Source: Acetobacteraceae bacterium (GTDB lineage: Bacteria; Pseudomonadota; Alphaproteobacteria; Acetobacterales; Acetobacteraceae). Taken from it: 8,970 nt of DNA. Numbering within the stretch: position 1 is the first letter of the stretch; the number at the start of each line of letters is the position of its first letter. The notes below the pieces were generated by a model. That model was not told the DNA's origin, did no database searches, and saw nothing but the letters and a program-made list of their open reading frames with translations. Positions 1 to 5,861 of this stretch are shown in pieces. The stretch spans positions 1 through 8,970 of the forward strand of contig CANFIE010000141.1 of NCBI GenBank assembly GCA_947446625.1, written 5' to 3'. The position numbers and the translations under genes are program-made.

Positions 1-167
1 ATCTCACGTTCCACCGAAGTCCGCTCATGCGAGCCGGTACGGCGGATGATCTCACGCACGATGGCTGGCGAGACGCGGTGCCGCTTGGCCAAATAGGCCA
101 CTTCGGTTTCCATCTCGGCCAGGGCCGCGGGGTCGGGTTGCGCGACCTTGGCGGGGGTCATTGCCAT
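1..167 (-). CDS. N-terminal part of a small DUF3606-like protein (partial)
   Basis: The gene starts at an ATG at 167 and stays open to the left edge, so 55 codons are visible and the C-terminus is missing. The start is backed by an AGAAAGGG-type ribosome binding site about 9 bases upstream; a second in-frame ATG lies two codons in. The visible part has an Ala/Pro-rich N-terminus (about residues 1-17) followed by a charged helical stretch containing VAYLAKRHRVSPAIVREIIR and then a TGSHERTSVE segment. The pattern of a helix, a 'gVS.a.VReii' turn and a 'vGs...Ve' helix resembles DUF3606, a family of short proteins of unknown function in Proteobacteria with a helix-turn-helix-like look. This is recognition by eye only. 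It is separated from the purine-catabolism gene upstream by 196 bp, so it is probably an independent gene. A stand-alone small DNA-binding protein is the alternative. Confidence 0.55.
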   Translation of the reverse strand, partial: MAMTPAKVAQPDPAALAEMETEVAYLAKRHRVSPAIVREIIRRTGSHERTSVERE

Positions 168-363
168 TTGGGGTAGCCCTTTCTGGTGGCCTCGCGCGGC
201 GAGGCCGGTGGCACGGCAATGGCCGTGGCGGCGAGCGAATCATGCGTCGCGGAAAGGGGCGCACCGGGTTCGGTGGTGTGCCAAGTGCCGGCAGAACCGA
301 CCGAACCGAACGAGATGACGCGAAGGATATGGGCGCTGCGGGCTGCGGACGCAACCCTTCGCC

Positions 364-1770
364 TCAGCCGCCCAGGCGGTCCTGCAGGCGCAGCAGCATA
401 ATTCGCTCCACCTGGCGCAGCGCCTCGGCGTGTTCGGCCGCCGGGTCATTATGCAGCCGCGCTTCGAAGGCGGTGAGAATCTCCGCCCGGCTGCGCCCCT
501 TCACCGCCAGGATGAAGGGAATGCCATGCCGCGCCCGATAGCGGGTGTTGAGGTCAAGGAACTGCGCCCGCTCGGCATCGGTCAGCGCATCCAGCCCCGC
601 CGAGCCTTGCTCGGCGGCGCTGTCATCCGTCAGTTGCCGCGCCGCGTGCAGCTTGCCCGCCAAATCCGGGTGGGCGTTGAGGAAGCTGGTCTGCCGCTCC
701 TTCGGCCAGGCATGCATGGCGGCCACAAAGGCGCGGTGCAGCCCTTCCGCGCTATCATGCGCCGGGGTCAGCCCGGCGGCGTAAACCTCGGCCGCCAGTT
801 GCGGGGTATGCTCGGCCAGGTCGCCGAACAACTCGGCGAACAGCGCCGGAGACAGCGTGCTGGGCCGCAGCCCGCCACTGGGCGGATGCGTGCGCACCCA
901 ATGCCGGGCAATATCCACCCGCCGCGCCACCCACACCCCGGGCTGGCGCTGAATGTAGTCGAGGAAGCGTGCCAGCGCCTGCGCCCGCCCGGGCCGCCCG
1001 GCCAGCCGGCAATGCAGCCCCACGCTCAGCATCCGCCCGCCCTCGGCGTACAAACAATCAAAGCTGTCCTTCAGGTAGCTGAAGAATTGGTCGCCGCTGT
1101 TGAAGCCCTGCGGCGTGGCGAAGCGCATGTCATTGGCGTCCAGCGTGTAGGGCACCATCAGGAACGGCCCGCGCGCGCCCTGCACCCAATAGGGCAGGTC
1201 GTCGGCGTAGCTGTCGGCGCTGTACAGAAAGCCGCCTTCCTCCTGCGCCAGCCGCTGCGTGTTCTCGCTGCACCGGCCCTGGTAGAACCCCACCGGCCGG
1301 GCGCCCGCCACCGCCGTATGCTGGGCCACCGCGGCGGCGATATGCGCCCGCTCATCGGCCTCGGCGAAATCCTTGTACTCAATCCACTTCAGCCCGTGGG
1401 TCGCCACTTCCCAGCCAGCCTCGTTCATCGCCGCCACCGCCTCGGGGTGCCGCACCATGGCGCTGGCCACGCCAAACACCGTCAGCGGCATGCCGCGTTC
1501 GGTGAACATCCGGTGCAGCCGCCAGAAACCGGCGCGGCTGCCGTATTCGTAGATGCTTTCCATGTTCATGTGGCGCTGCCCGGGCCAGGCGGCGGCGCCC
1601 ACGATTTCACTCAAAAACGCTTCGCTGGCGGCATCGCCATGCAGAATGTTGTTCTCGCCACCTTCCTCATAGTTGATGACGAATTGCACCGCGATGCGCG
1701 ACCCATTGGGCCAGCGCGGGTCGGGCGTGGTGCGGCCATAGCCAACCAGGTCGCGCGGGTAGTCGCTCAT
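364..1770 (-). CDS. puuE: Fused allantoinase (PuuE type) / OHCU decarboxylase (UraD)
   Basis: This 468-residue protein joins two cytoplasmic enzymes of urate breakdown. Residues about 1-298 match PuuE, the allantoinase built on the polysaccharide-deacetylase (NodB) fold, which opens allantoin to allantoate. Family signatures seen are NYEEGGENN (33-41), HMNMESIYEYGSR (67-79), ATHGLKWIEY (123-132) and GFYQGRCSENT (161-171). Residues about 303-466 match OHCU decarboxylase, which makes S-allantoin from 2-oxo-4-hydroxy-4-carboxy-5-ureidoimidazoline. It keeps the catalytic-type His367 in NAHPDLAGK and Glu387 in AAEQ, spaced 20 apart as in the known enzymes, plus the C-terminal RLxNDPxxE...A motif. 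The ATG at 1770 is chosen because PuuE homology begins at MSDYPRD; the 23 extra codons upstream overlap uraH in another frame. It lies 4 bp after the uraH stop with only a weak GGGG-type Shine-Dalgarno, so translational coupling is likely. Fusions of this kind are known in Proteobacteria. The fusion carries the step before and the step after allantoin on one chain. Confidence 0.95.
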   Translation of the reverse strand: MSDYPRDLVGYGRTTPDPRWPNGSRIAVQFVINYEEGGENNILHGDAASEAFLSEIVGAAAWPGQRHMNMESIYEYGSRAGFWRLHRMFTERGMPLTVFGVASAMVRHPEAVAAMNEAGWEVATHGLKWIEYKDFAEADERAHIAAAVAQHTAVAGARPVGFYQGRCSENTQRLAQEEGGFLYSADSYADDLPYWVQGARGPFLMVPYTLDANDMRFATPQGFNSGDQFFSYLKDSFDCLYAEGGRMLSVGLHCRLAGRPGRAQALARFLDYIQRQPGVWVARRVDIARHWVRTHPPSGGLRPSTLSPALFAELFGDLAEHTPQLAAEVYAAGLTPAHDSAEGLHRAFVAAMHAWPKERQTSFLNAHPDLAGKLHAARQLTDDSAAEQGSAGLDALTDAERAQFLDLNTRYRARHGIPFILAVKGRSRAEILTAFEARLHNDPAAEHAEALRQVERIMLLRLQDRLGG

Positions 1771-1774
1771 CGGC

Positions 1775-2128
1775 TTAGCTGCCCCGATAGGTGGTGTAGC
1801 TCCAGGGCGTGCACAGCAGCGGCACGTGGTAGTGGCCATCCGGCTCGGCCATGGTGAAGCGCAGCGTCACCACATCCAGGAATGAGGGTTCGGTCTGCCG
1901 GTTGCCCATGGCGGCGAAGTATTCCCCCACCATGAAGACCAGTTCGTAGGTGCCGGGCATGAAGGTGGGGCCTTCCATCAACGCCCCGGGGGTGCGGCCA
2001 TCGGCGTTGGTGATGGCCTTCAGCACCACTTCGGCGCCGCTGCCGGTTACCCGCCACAGTTCAAAGGCCATGCCCTGGGCGGGGCGGCCATTGGCGGTGT
2101 CCAGCACATGCGTTGAGAGATGACCCAT
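1775..2128 (-). CDS. uraH: 5-hydroxyisourate hydrolase (transthyretin-like)
   Basis: This 117-residue protein hydrolyses 5-hydroxyisourate, the product of urate oxidase, to OHCU, which the UraD domain encoded just downstream then decarboxylates. Length is typical of bacterial HIUase, and no signal peptide is seen, so it should be cytoplasmic. Hallmarks present are STHVLDTANGRPA near the N-terminus (His7), NADGRTPG (Arg45), DGHYHVPLL (His99/His101) and the C-terminal tetrapeptide YRGS (114-117) that separates HIUases from true transthyretins. The start at 2128 is set by family homology and by an AGGAG sequence 8 bases upstream. The reading frame stays open for 42 more codons upstream, but this extension overlaps the end of mtnC and has no family resemblance. 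The 3' end is 4 bp from puuE-uraD, so the two form an operon. No urate oxidase gene is present in the window, so it must lie elsewhere or be replaced by an FAD-type enzyme (inference). Confidence 0.96.
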   Translation of the reverse strand: MGHLSTHVLDTANGRPAQGMAFELWRVTGSGAEVVLKAITNADGRTPGALMEGPTFMPGTYELVFMVGEYFAAMGNRQTEPSFLDVVTLRFTMAEPDGHYHVPLLCTPWSYTTYRGS

Positions 2129-2129
2129 T

Positions 2130-2168
2130 GGCGTGGCTCCTGCGCGAAGGGCTACAGAAGACCACGCC
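2130..2168 (-). promoter_or_regulatory. Inverted repeat enclosing the uraH ribosome binding site
   Basis: Between mtnC and uraH, the 7-base arms GGCGTGG and CCACGCC (minus strand; 2168-2162 and 2136-2130) pair perfectly around a 25-base loop. The AGGAG ribosome binding site of uraH (2141-2137) sits in the loop directly against the 3' arm, and that arm ends one base before the uraH ATG. If the helix forms in mRNA it would hinder initiation at uraH and could uncouple uraH translation from the mtn genes. There is no U-tract, so it is not an intrinsic terminator. The pairing is seen in the sequence; the regulatory role is inferred, and a chance occurrence in GC-rich DNA is possible. Confidence 0.35.
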
Positions 2169-2180
2169 GGGGCAGAAAAG

Positions 2181-2870
2181 TCAGGCCTTTGGCAGGGCGA
2201 ATTGCGCGGCCACGGCAGGGAAATCAGCCGCAACTGGGTGCCCTGTGCCGGCAACCGTTGCGTCGCCAGCGCGCACCAATTGGCAGGTGGTCAGCCCGCT
2301 GGCGGCGGCGGCGTCCAACTCCTCCACCACGTCTGAGAGGAACAGGATTTCGCCGGCTGGCAGCGCCATGGCGGTGGCAATGGCGGCGTAACTCGCCGGC
2401 TCGCGCTTGTTGCCCACGCGTGTGTCGAAATACCCACTGAACAGTGGCGTCAGGTCGCCGGCCTCGCTGTACCCGAACAGCAGCTTCTGCGCCGGCACCG
2501 AGCCCGAGGAATACACCGCCAAGGTCAGCCCGCCCGCCGCCCAGGCGCGCAGGCTGGCGGCCACATCGGGCCATAAATGCCCCTTCAGCCGGCCATCCAG
2601 GTAGCCGGCTTCCCAGATCAGTCCTTGTAGCGCCTTCAGCGGCCCCACCTTGGCATCGGCCGCCATCCAACCCAGCAGCGCGGCTTCCGGCGCCTGGCCT
2701 GGCGCCTGGGCGCGGGTTTCATCCAGCAGCACGGCCACGGCAGGTTCAGCCCCATGCGCCGCCAGAAAACCCGGCAGCGCCGCCGCGGCGAAGGGAAACA
2801 GAGTGTCCTTCACGAAGGCGATGGCCGTGGTGGTGCCCTCGATATCGGTCAGGACAGCGCGAATGGTCAC
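2181..2870 (-). CDS. mtnC: Enolase-phosphatase E1 (2,3-diketo-5-methylthiopentyl-1-phosphate enolase/phosphatase)
   Basis: MtnC is a Mg-dependent HAD-superfamily enzyme of methionine salvage. It enolises 2,3-diketo-5-methylthiopentyl-1-phosphate and removes the phosphate to give acireductone, the substrate of MtnD encoded just upstream. The 229-residue length is normal. Motif I is VLTDIEGTT (Asp9, Glu11), the form typical of MtnC; motif II is YSSGS (120-124), motif III includes the lysine of NKREPASY (Lys155), and motif IV is FLSDVVEELDAA (Asp180). Translation appears to start at a GTG (2870-2868) that directly follows the TAA of mtnD with no base between them. No strong Shine-Dalgarno precedes it, so re-initiation by ribosomes finishing mtnD is the likely mechanism. 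MtnB and MtnD are present, while MtnA and MTR kinase or MTA phosphorylase are not in the window. Confidence 0.96.
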   Translation of the reverse strand: MTIRAVLTDIEGTTTAIAFVKDTLFPFAAAALPGFLAAHGAEPAVAVLLDETRAQAPGQAPEAALLGWMAADAKVGPLKALQGLIWEAGYLDGRLKGHLWPDVAASLRAWAAGGLTLAVYSSGSVPAQKLLFGYSEAGDLTPLFSGYFDTRVGNKREPASYAAIATAMALPAGEILFLSDVVEELDAAAASGLTTCQLVRAGDATVAGTGHPVAADFPAVAAQFALPKA

Positions 2871-3407
2871 TTAGGCCGCCACCGGAAACTGCTTGGCCAT
2901 GTCGGTGCCGGTGAACTCCGCCACCCAGCCCGCCGGGTCGGTGAAGACGCGCAGCGCGGTGAAGTGCGGCTTGTCGCCGGCGTCAAACCAATGCTTGGTC
3001 CCGGCCGGCACGCTCAACAGGTCGCCCTGCACGCAATAGGCATCGTAAACCTTGCCATTCAGGTGCAGCACGAAATTGCCGGCCCCACGCACAAAGAAGC
3101 GAACCTCGTCCTCAATATGGATGTGTTCGTTCAGGAACTTTTCCCGCATCGCCGCAGCCTGCGGATGGTCCGGCGTGAGGCTCACCACATCGGCGCTGCC
3201 GGCGCCGGTCTCGCCCATAAGCTTGTCCAGGTAGGGGCGGTAGGCGGCCAGGATTTCGTCGTTGCTGGCGCCATCCGGCACCGCCACGCCGTCCCAGCGC
3301 TCAAACCGCACGCCCAGCGCCGCCAGCGTGGTGGCAATGGTCGCAGCGTCCTCGGTGCGCAGTTCCTGTTGCTTCGTCGTGGCGTCCCAAACGGTCAAAC
3401 GGCTCAT
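2871..3407 (-). CDS. mtnD: Acireductone dioxygenase
   Basis: This 178-residue cupin uses oxygen to split acireductone. With Fe2+ it yields formate and the keto-acid precursor of methionine; with Ni2+ the off-pathway products include CO. The metal ligands are complete: His95, His97 and Glu101 in NEHIHIEDEVRFF, and His139 in AGTKHWFDAG. The EDEVRFF and HWFDAGDKPHFTALR stretches are family signatures. The metal actually used cannot be read from sequence. The ATG at 3407 has an excellent AAAGGAGG site 8 bases upstream and overlaps the mtnB stop in an ATGA, so the two are translationally coupled. Its own TAA abuts the GTG of mtnC. The enzyme needs oxygen, which agrees with an aerobic host and with oxygen-dependent urate catabolism next door. 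Confidence 0.97.
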   Translation of the reverse strand: MSRLTVWDATTKQQELRTEDAATIATTLAALGVRFERWDGVAVPDGASNDEILAAYRPYLDKLMGETGAGSADVVSLTPDHPQAAAMREKFLNEHIHIEDEVRFFVRGAGNFVLHLNGKVYDAYCVQGDLLSVPAGTKHWFDAGDKPHFTALRVFTDPAGWVAEFTGTDMAKQFPVAA

Positions 3408-4030
3408 CGGGTCAGCCTCCTTTCTTCCAGTTCACAGGCCAGCATGAATTCCAGTGCCTCCAGCCGCAGCCGGGCGGTGGGCATGTCAGGGCCCCACACA
3501 TAAATGCCATGGCCACGGATCAAATACCCCGGCACCACTGTGGAAAGCATATTCCAACGCGCATCCACCGTCGATTGCAGCCGCTCGATATCCTGGTCGT
3601 TGTCGAAGACCGGAACTTCCACCAGCGCCGCATGGGTCGGCAGGCCGGGAAATGCCTTCAAAAGTTCATAGCCGGAAAGGCTGATGCTGGCCCCGGCGGC
3701 GCGGGACAGCACGGTATTGGCCAGGGAATGGCCATGCAGCACCGCATTGGCGCCGGGAAAGCGCCGGTAGATGCCGCAATGCAGCCCGGTTTCGGCCGAG
3801 GCCTTGTCCCCGGCCCGCGCCGGGCGGCCGGTCGCATCCACCTCAATCACGCCCTCGGGGCCGAGAAACCCCTTATGCCCACCCGATCGGGTGATGGCGA
3901 TGCGCCCATCCGGCAGCCGGATGGAGATGTTGCCGGCGGTGGCGGGCACCCAATGGAAGGCGTCCATCCGCTGCCCCGCCTCGATGATGGCGGTGCTGGC
4001 AGCGGCGAAGGAAAGATCGTCACGCGACAT
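3404..4030 (-). CDS. mtnB: Methylthioribulose-1-phosphate dehydratase
   Basis: MtnB is a class II aldolase/adducin-fold metal enzyme that dehydrates 5-methylthioribulose-1-phosphate to the diketo compound used by MtnC. The protein is 208 residues, normal for the family. Visible features are ATAGNIS (30-36), ITRSGGHKG (46-54), LHGHSLANTVLS with metal-binding His99 and His101, SGYELLKAF (119-126) and GHGIYVWG with His174. The ATG at 4030 is preferred because GAGGG lies 7 bases upstream and family homology begins just after; an in-frame GTG at 4054 would add eight residues. It overlaps mtnD by 4 bp (ATGA). It begins only 30 bp after the T-tract of the tatA terminator, leaving very little room for its own promoter. 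The genes appear to be transcribed as mtnB-mtnD-mtnC, perhaps continuing into uraH and puuE-uraD. A generic class II aldolase is excluded by the mtnDC context. Confidence 0.95.
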   Translation of the reverse strand: MSRDDLSFAAASTAIIEAGQRMDAFHWVPATAGNISIRLPDGRIAITRSGGHKGFLGPEGVIEVDATGRPARAGDKASAETGLHCGIYRRFPGANAVLHGHSLANTVLSRAAGASISLSGYELLKAFPGLPTHAALVEVPVFDNDQDIERLQSTVDARWNMLSTVVPGYLIRGHGIYVWGPDMPTARLRLEALEFMLACELEERRLTR

Positions 4031-4060
4031 GCTGCGGCCCTCAATCAACACCACAACCGC

Positions 4061-4096
4061 AAAAAGGGCGCCGGGGCCATTGGCCCGCAGCGCCCT
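4061..4096 (-). terminator. Rho-independent terminator downstream of tatA
   Basis: On the minus strand AGGGCGC (4096-4090) pairs with GCGCCCT (4071-4065), and GGGCC/GGCCC inside extends the helix. The stem is followed at once by TTTTT (4065-4061). The stem begins 24 bp after the tatA stop codon, the expected position for its terminator. It should separate tatA from mtnB, although readthrough cannot be excluded, because the mtnB start is only 30 bp beyond the T-tract. An attenuator in the mtnB leader is the other reading, but the space upstream is already occupied by tatA. Confidence 0.85.
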
Positions 4097-4120
4097 GGAT
4101 GGTGGCGGCTAAACCTTGGC

Positions 4121-4381
4121 TCAGGCGGCCGGGCGCGTGGTGGTGCCGGCCTGCGCCGGGGCTGCCGGGGCGGCCGTGGTGGCGGGCCCCTGGATGGTGC
4201 CGGCCGGCTTGGCGGCGTCGGCGGCCATCGAGGCCTCGGTCTCATCTTCCTTCATGTTCTTCTTGAAGGACTTGATGCCGGTGGCCAGGTCACCCATCAG
4301 CCCGCTGATCTTGCCGCTGCCGAACAGCAGCAGCACCACCAGCAGAACAACGGCCCAATGCCAGATGCTGAACGAACCCAT
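4121..4381 (-). CDS. tatA: Sec-independent protein translocase subunit TatA
   Basis: This 86-residue protein has the standard TatA plan: a short periplasmic N-terminus, one hydrophobic helix (about residues 8-20, WAVVLLVVLLLF), the FGSGKI hinge (20-25) and an amphipathic helix with GDLATGIKSFKKNMKEDE (30-47). It ends in a flexible Ala/Pro/Thr-rich tail. TatA multimerises with TatBC in the inner membrane to pass folded proteins carrying twin-arginine signals. The ATG at 4381 has GAGG 6 bases upstream. No tatB or tatC follows; instead an intrinsic terminator lies 24 bp downstream, so tatA looks monocistronic or is the last gene of a transcript from tctC. Because both TatA and TatB-like proteins share this layout, the assignment rests on the FGxxK hinge and the short length. 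It may be the sole TatA or a second copy; the window cannot tell. Confidence 0.93.
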   Translation of the reverse strand: MGSFSIWHWAVVLLVVLLLFGSGKISGLMGDLATGIKSFKKNMKEDETEASMAADAAKPAGTIQGPATTAAPAAPAQAGTTTRPAA

Positions 4382-4415
4382 GTGACGCCTCAGGTGTAAC
4401 TTTGTTGCTGGTGCC

Positions 4416-4437
4416 GCCCGCGGGTGGTTTCGCGGGC
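4416..4437 (-). repeat. GC-rich inverted repeat upstream of tatA
   Basis: The 7-base arms GCCCGCG (4416-4422) and CGCGGGC (4431-4437) pair perfectly around an 8-base loop. It lies in the 154-bp gap between the tctC stop and the tatA start, 34 bp before the tatA ATG. No U-tract follows on either strand, so it is at best a factor-assisted terminator or an mRNA-stabilising hairpin. The rest of this gap shows no gene or promoter that can be supported. Confidence 0.35.
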
Positions 4438-4535
4438 AGCCGCCTTGCTAGGGGGCAGACACTACCGCCGCGCCGCGCACCGCGCAAACGCTGAGATGGC
4501 CCGCCGCATGGCCGGATGCAAGCGGGGCCGCCGCA

Positions 4536-5525
4536 TCAACTCTCGGGCCGAATGCCAAGCCGGCGAATCAGCGGCACCCAGCGCTCAATCTCGGCACCAA
4601 GCAGGGTGGTGAATTCCACTGGGCCAGAGCCGACAACATCAAACCCGGCGGCGGTCAGCGCCCGCTTCGCCTCAGGCGCTGCCAGGGCACGGCCGGCCTC
4701 GGCGGCCAGCCGGGCCAGCCGGGCATTGGGAATATCCTTGGGCGCGAACAGGCCCACCCAAGTCCACATCGCCGCACCCTCATTCTGCTCGGTCAGCGTG
4801 GGAATCTCCGGCGCCAGGGCAAACCGCGCCTCGCTGGAAATGCCCAGCGCGCGAACCGTGCCCTCGCGCACCTGCGGCAGCACGGCGCCGGTCACGGCCG
4901 CCATCACCTGCACCCGCCCGGCCACCAGTTCGGTCACGCTCTGCGGCACGCTGCGGAACGGAATATGCGCCATGTCCAGCCCATGGCGCGCGGCGAATTC
5001 CGCCATGGCCAAATGCCCCGCCGTGCCCGCCCCCACCGAGGCATAGTTCAGCTTGCCCGGGTTGGCCCGCGCATAGGCCACCAGCTCCGCCAGGCTGCGC
5101 GCCGGCACGCTGGGGTGCACGCTGAACACCATGGGCTGGCGTACCAGCTGCGAAATGGGAATCAGGTCCAGCGCCGGGTCATAGCCCAGCGCCGGGTTGA
5201 TGGCCCGCGCCGTGGTGGCCGGGCCGCCAATGGAAACGCCAATGGTGTGGTCATCCGTGGCCCGGGCAATCGCCTCGGTGCCAATGGTGCCGCCACCGCC
5301 GGCGCGGTTGTCCACCACGCAGGGCTGGCCCAGCGCCTGGGTGAAATGCGCGGCCACCAAGCGCGCGGCAAGGTCAGGCGTGGAGCCACCCGGAAACGGC
5401 ACAATCAGCCGCAGCGGGCGGTTGGGCCACGCCGGTTGGGCGGGGGTTGGTTGTGCCTGGGCAGCGGCAAGGCCGGGCAGCAGGGCGGGCAATGCCAGCA
5501 GCGCACGGCGCGGCAGGTGGGTCAT
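4536..5525 (-). CDS. Bug/TctC-family periplasmic solute-binding protein
   Basis: This 329-residue protein belongs to the Bug family of extracytoplasmic receptors, usually partnered with TctA/TctB membrane proteins to take up carboxylates. Residues 1-22 form an export signal (MTHLPRRALLALPALLPGLA) with a twin arginine at 6-7, hydrophobic core and an AAAQA cleavage region. The mature part shows RLIVPFPGGSTPDLAARL (39-56), VVDNRAGGGGTIGTEAIARA (70-89), YASVGAGTAGHLAMAEF (160-176) and HIPFRSVPQSVTELVAGRV (187-205), all Bug hallmarks. The family often has DGYTLL where this protein has DDHTIGV (91-97), so the ligand pocket may differ. The start at 5525 is firm, with AGGAGG 9 bases upstream. No tctA or tctB is in the window, which is common for this expanded family. 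The ligand is unknown; a carboxylate processed by the CoA-transferase/lyase pair at 6524-8592 is a guess from proximity. Confidence 0.92.
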   Translation of the reverse strand: MTHLPRRALLALPALLPGLAAAQAQPTPAQPAWPNRPLRLIVPFPGGSTPDLAARLVAAHFTQALGQPCVVDNRAGGGGTIGTEAIARATDDHTIGVSIGGPATTARAINPALGYDPALDLIPISQLVRQPMVFSVHPSVPARSLAELVAYARANPGKLNYASVGAGTAGHLAMAEFAARHGLDMAHIPFRSVPQSVTELVAGRVQVMAAVTGAVLPQVREGTVRALGISSEARFALAPEIPTLTEQNEGAAMWTWVGLFAPKDIPNARLARLAAEAGRALAAPEAKRALTAAGFDVVGSGPVEFTTLLGAEIERWVPLIRRLGIRPES

Positions 5526-5541
5526 CAGCGGGATCCTCCTG

Positions 5542-5569
5542 CCGCGCCATGCAGCATGGGCTGGCGCGG
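5542..5569 (-). repeat. Intercistronic stem-loop before the tctC-type gene
   Basis: The 8-base arms CCGCGCCA (5542-5549) and TGGCGCGG (5562-5569) form a perfect inverted repeat with a 12-base loop. It fills the gap between the 64-aa membrane protein (stop at 5580) and the AGGAGG site of the binding-protein gene (5540-5535). There is no U-tract. The likely role is to protect the abundant binding-protein mRNA or separate its expression from the upstream gene, as intercistronic hairpins do in many transporter operons. That role is inferred; only the pairing is seen. Confidence 0.45.
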
Positions 5570-5579
5570 GCGTCCAGCC

Positions 5580-5774
5580 TTATCCCTTGTTTTCAGCGCG
5601 CCACATCAGCGCCACGCCCGACAGCAGCACCAGCATGGCACTGAGATGCACCAGCCCATTGAAGTTCGGGCCTTCGATCTTGCCATGCGCCACGGCCAGC
5701 CCGGCCACGCCCAGCGCCCCCAGCACCACGAATAGCAACAGCGAATAACGCGTGACGAAATCATCCTCGGCCAT
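5580..5774 (-). CDS. Small two-helix membrane protein, unknown function
   Basis: This encodes 64 residues and I do not recognise the family. The ATG at 5774 has a strong GGGGAGG site 7 bases upstream, which supports a real gene despite its size. After a charged N-terminus (MAEDDFVTRY) come a hydrophobic segment at about residues 11-29 (SLLLFVVLGALGVAGLAVA), a polar HGKIEGPNFNG linker and a second hydrophobic segment at about 41-58 (LVHLSAMLVLLSGVALMWR), ending in AENKG. A hairpin in the inner membrane with both ends in the cytoplasm is the simplest topology. It sits between a lipoprotein gene 87 bp upstream and the Bug-type binding protein 54 bp downstream on the same strand. It is shorter than, and does not resemble, the four-helix TctB subunit. 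Coding potential is good but the function is open. Confidence 0.75.
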   Translation of the reverse strand: MAEDDFVTRYSLLLFVVLGALGVAGLAVAHGKIEGPNFNGLVHLSAMLVLLSGVALMWRAENKG

Positions 5775-5861
5775 GGCCGATACCTCCCCGGGATTGTTCT
5801 TTTTTGGGCTTTTGCCCGGGAAGAAGGCTATCGCCGGCCAAGCGGCGTTTTCAAGCTGAAA

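Noticed and set aside
340..357. Hairpin GGGTTGC/GCAGCCC just after the puuE-uraD stop (minus strand)
   Set aside because: Seven pairs including one G-U, but no U-tract follows, so an intrinsic terminator cannot be supported.
430..1857. Long plus-strand open frame (475 codons) opposite puuE-uraD
   Set aside because: It is a shadow of the minus-strand gene: Arg/Pro/His-rich composition, no recognisable motif, and the minus strand has clear catalytic signatures.
4097..4120. Sulfur-responsive (SAM) riboswitch before mtnB
   Set aside because: Considered because of the terminator near mtnB, but only 24 bp lie between the tatA stop and the stem, too short for any known aptamer.
5801..5851. GGGC/GCCC and CGCCG/CGGCG hairpins with nearby T-runs between the CHAP gene and the small membrane gene
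   Set aside because: Stems are only 4-5 bp. On the minus strand, where the genes lie, the downstream run is A rather than T, and no plus-strand gene is present to be terminated.
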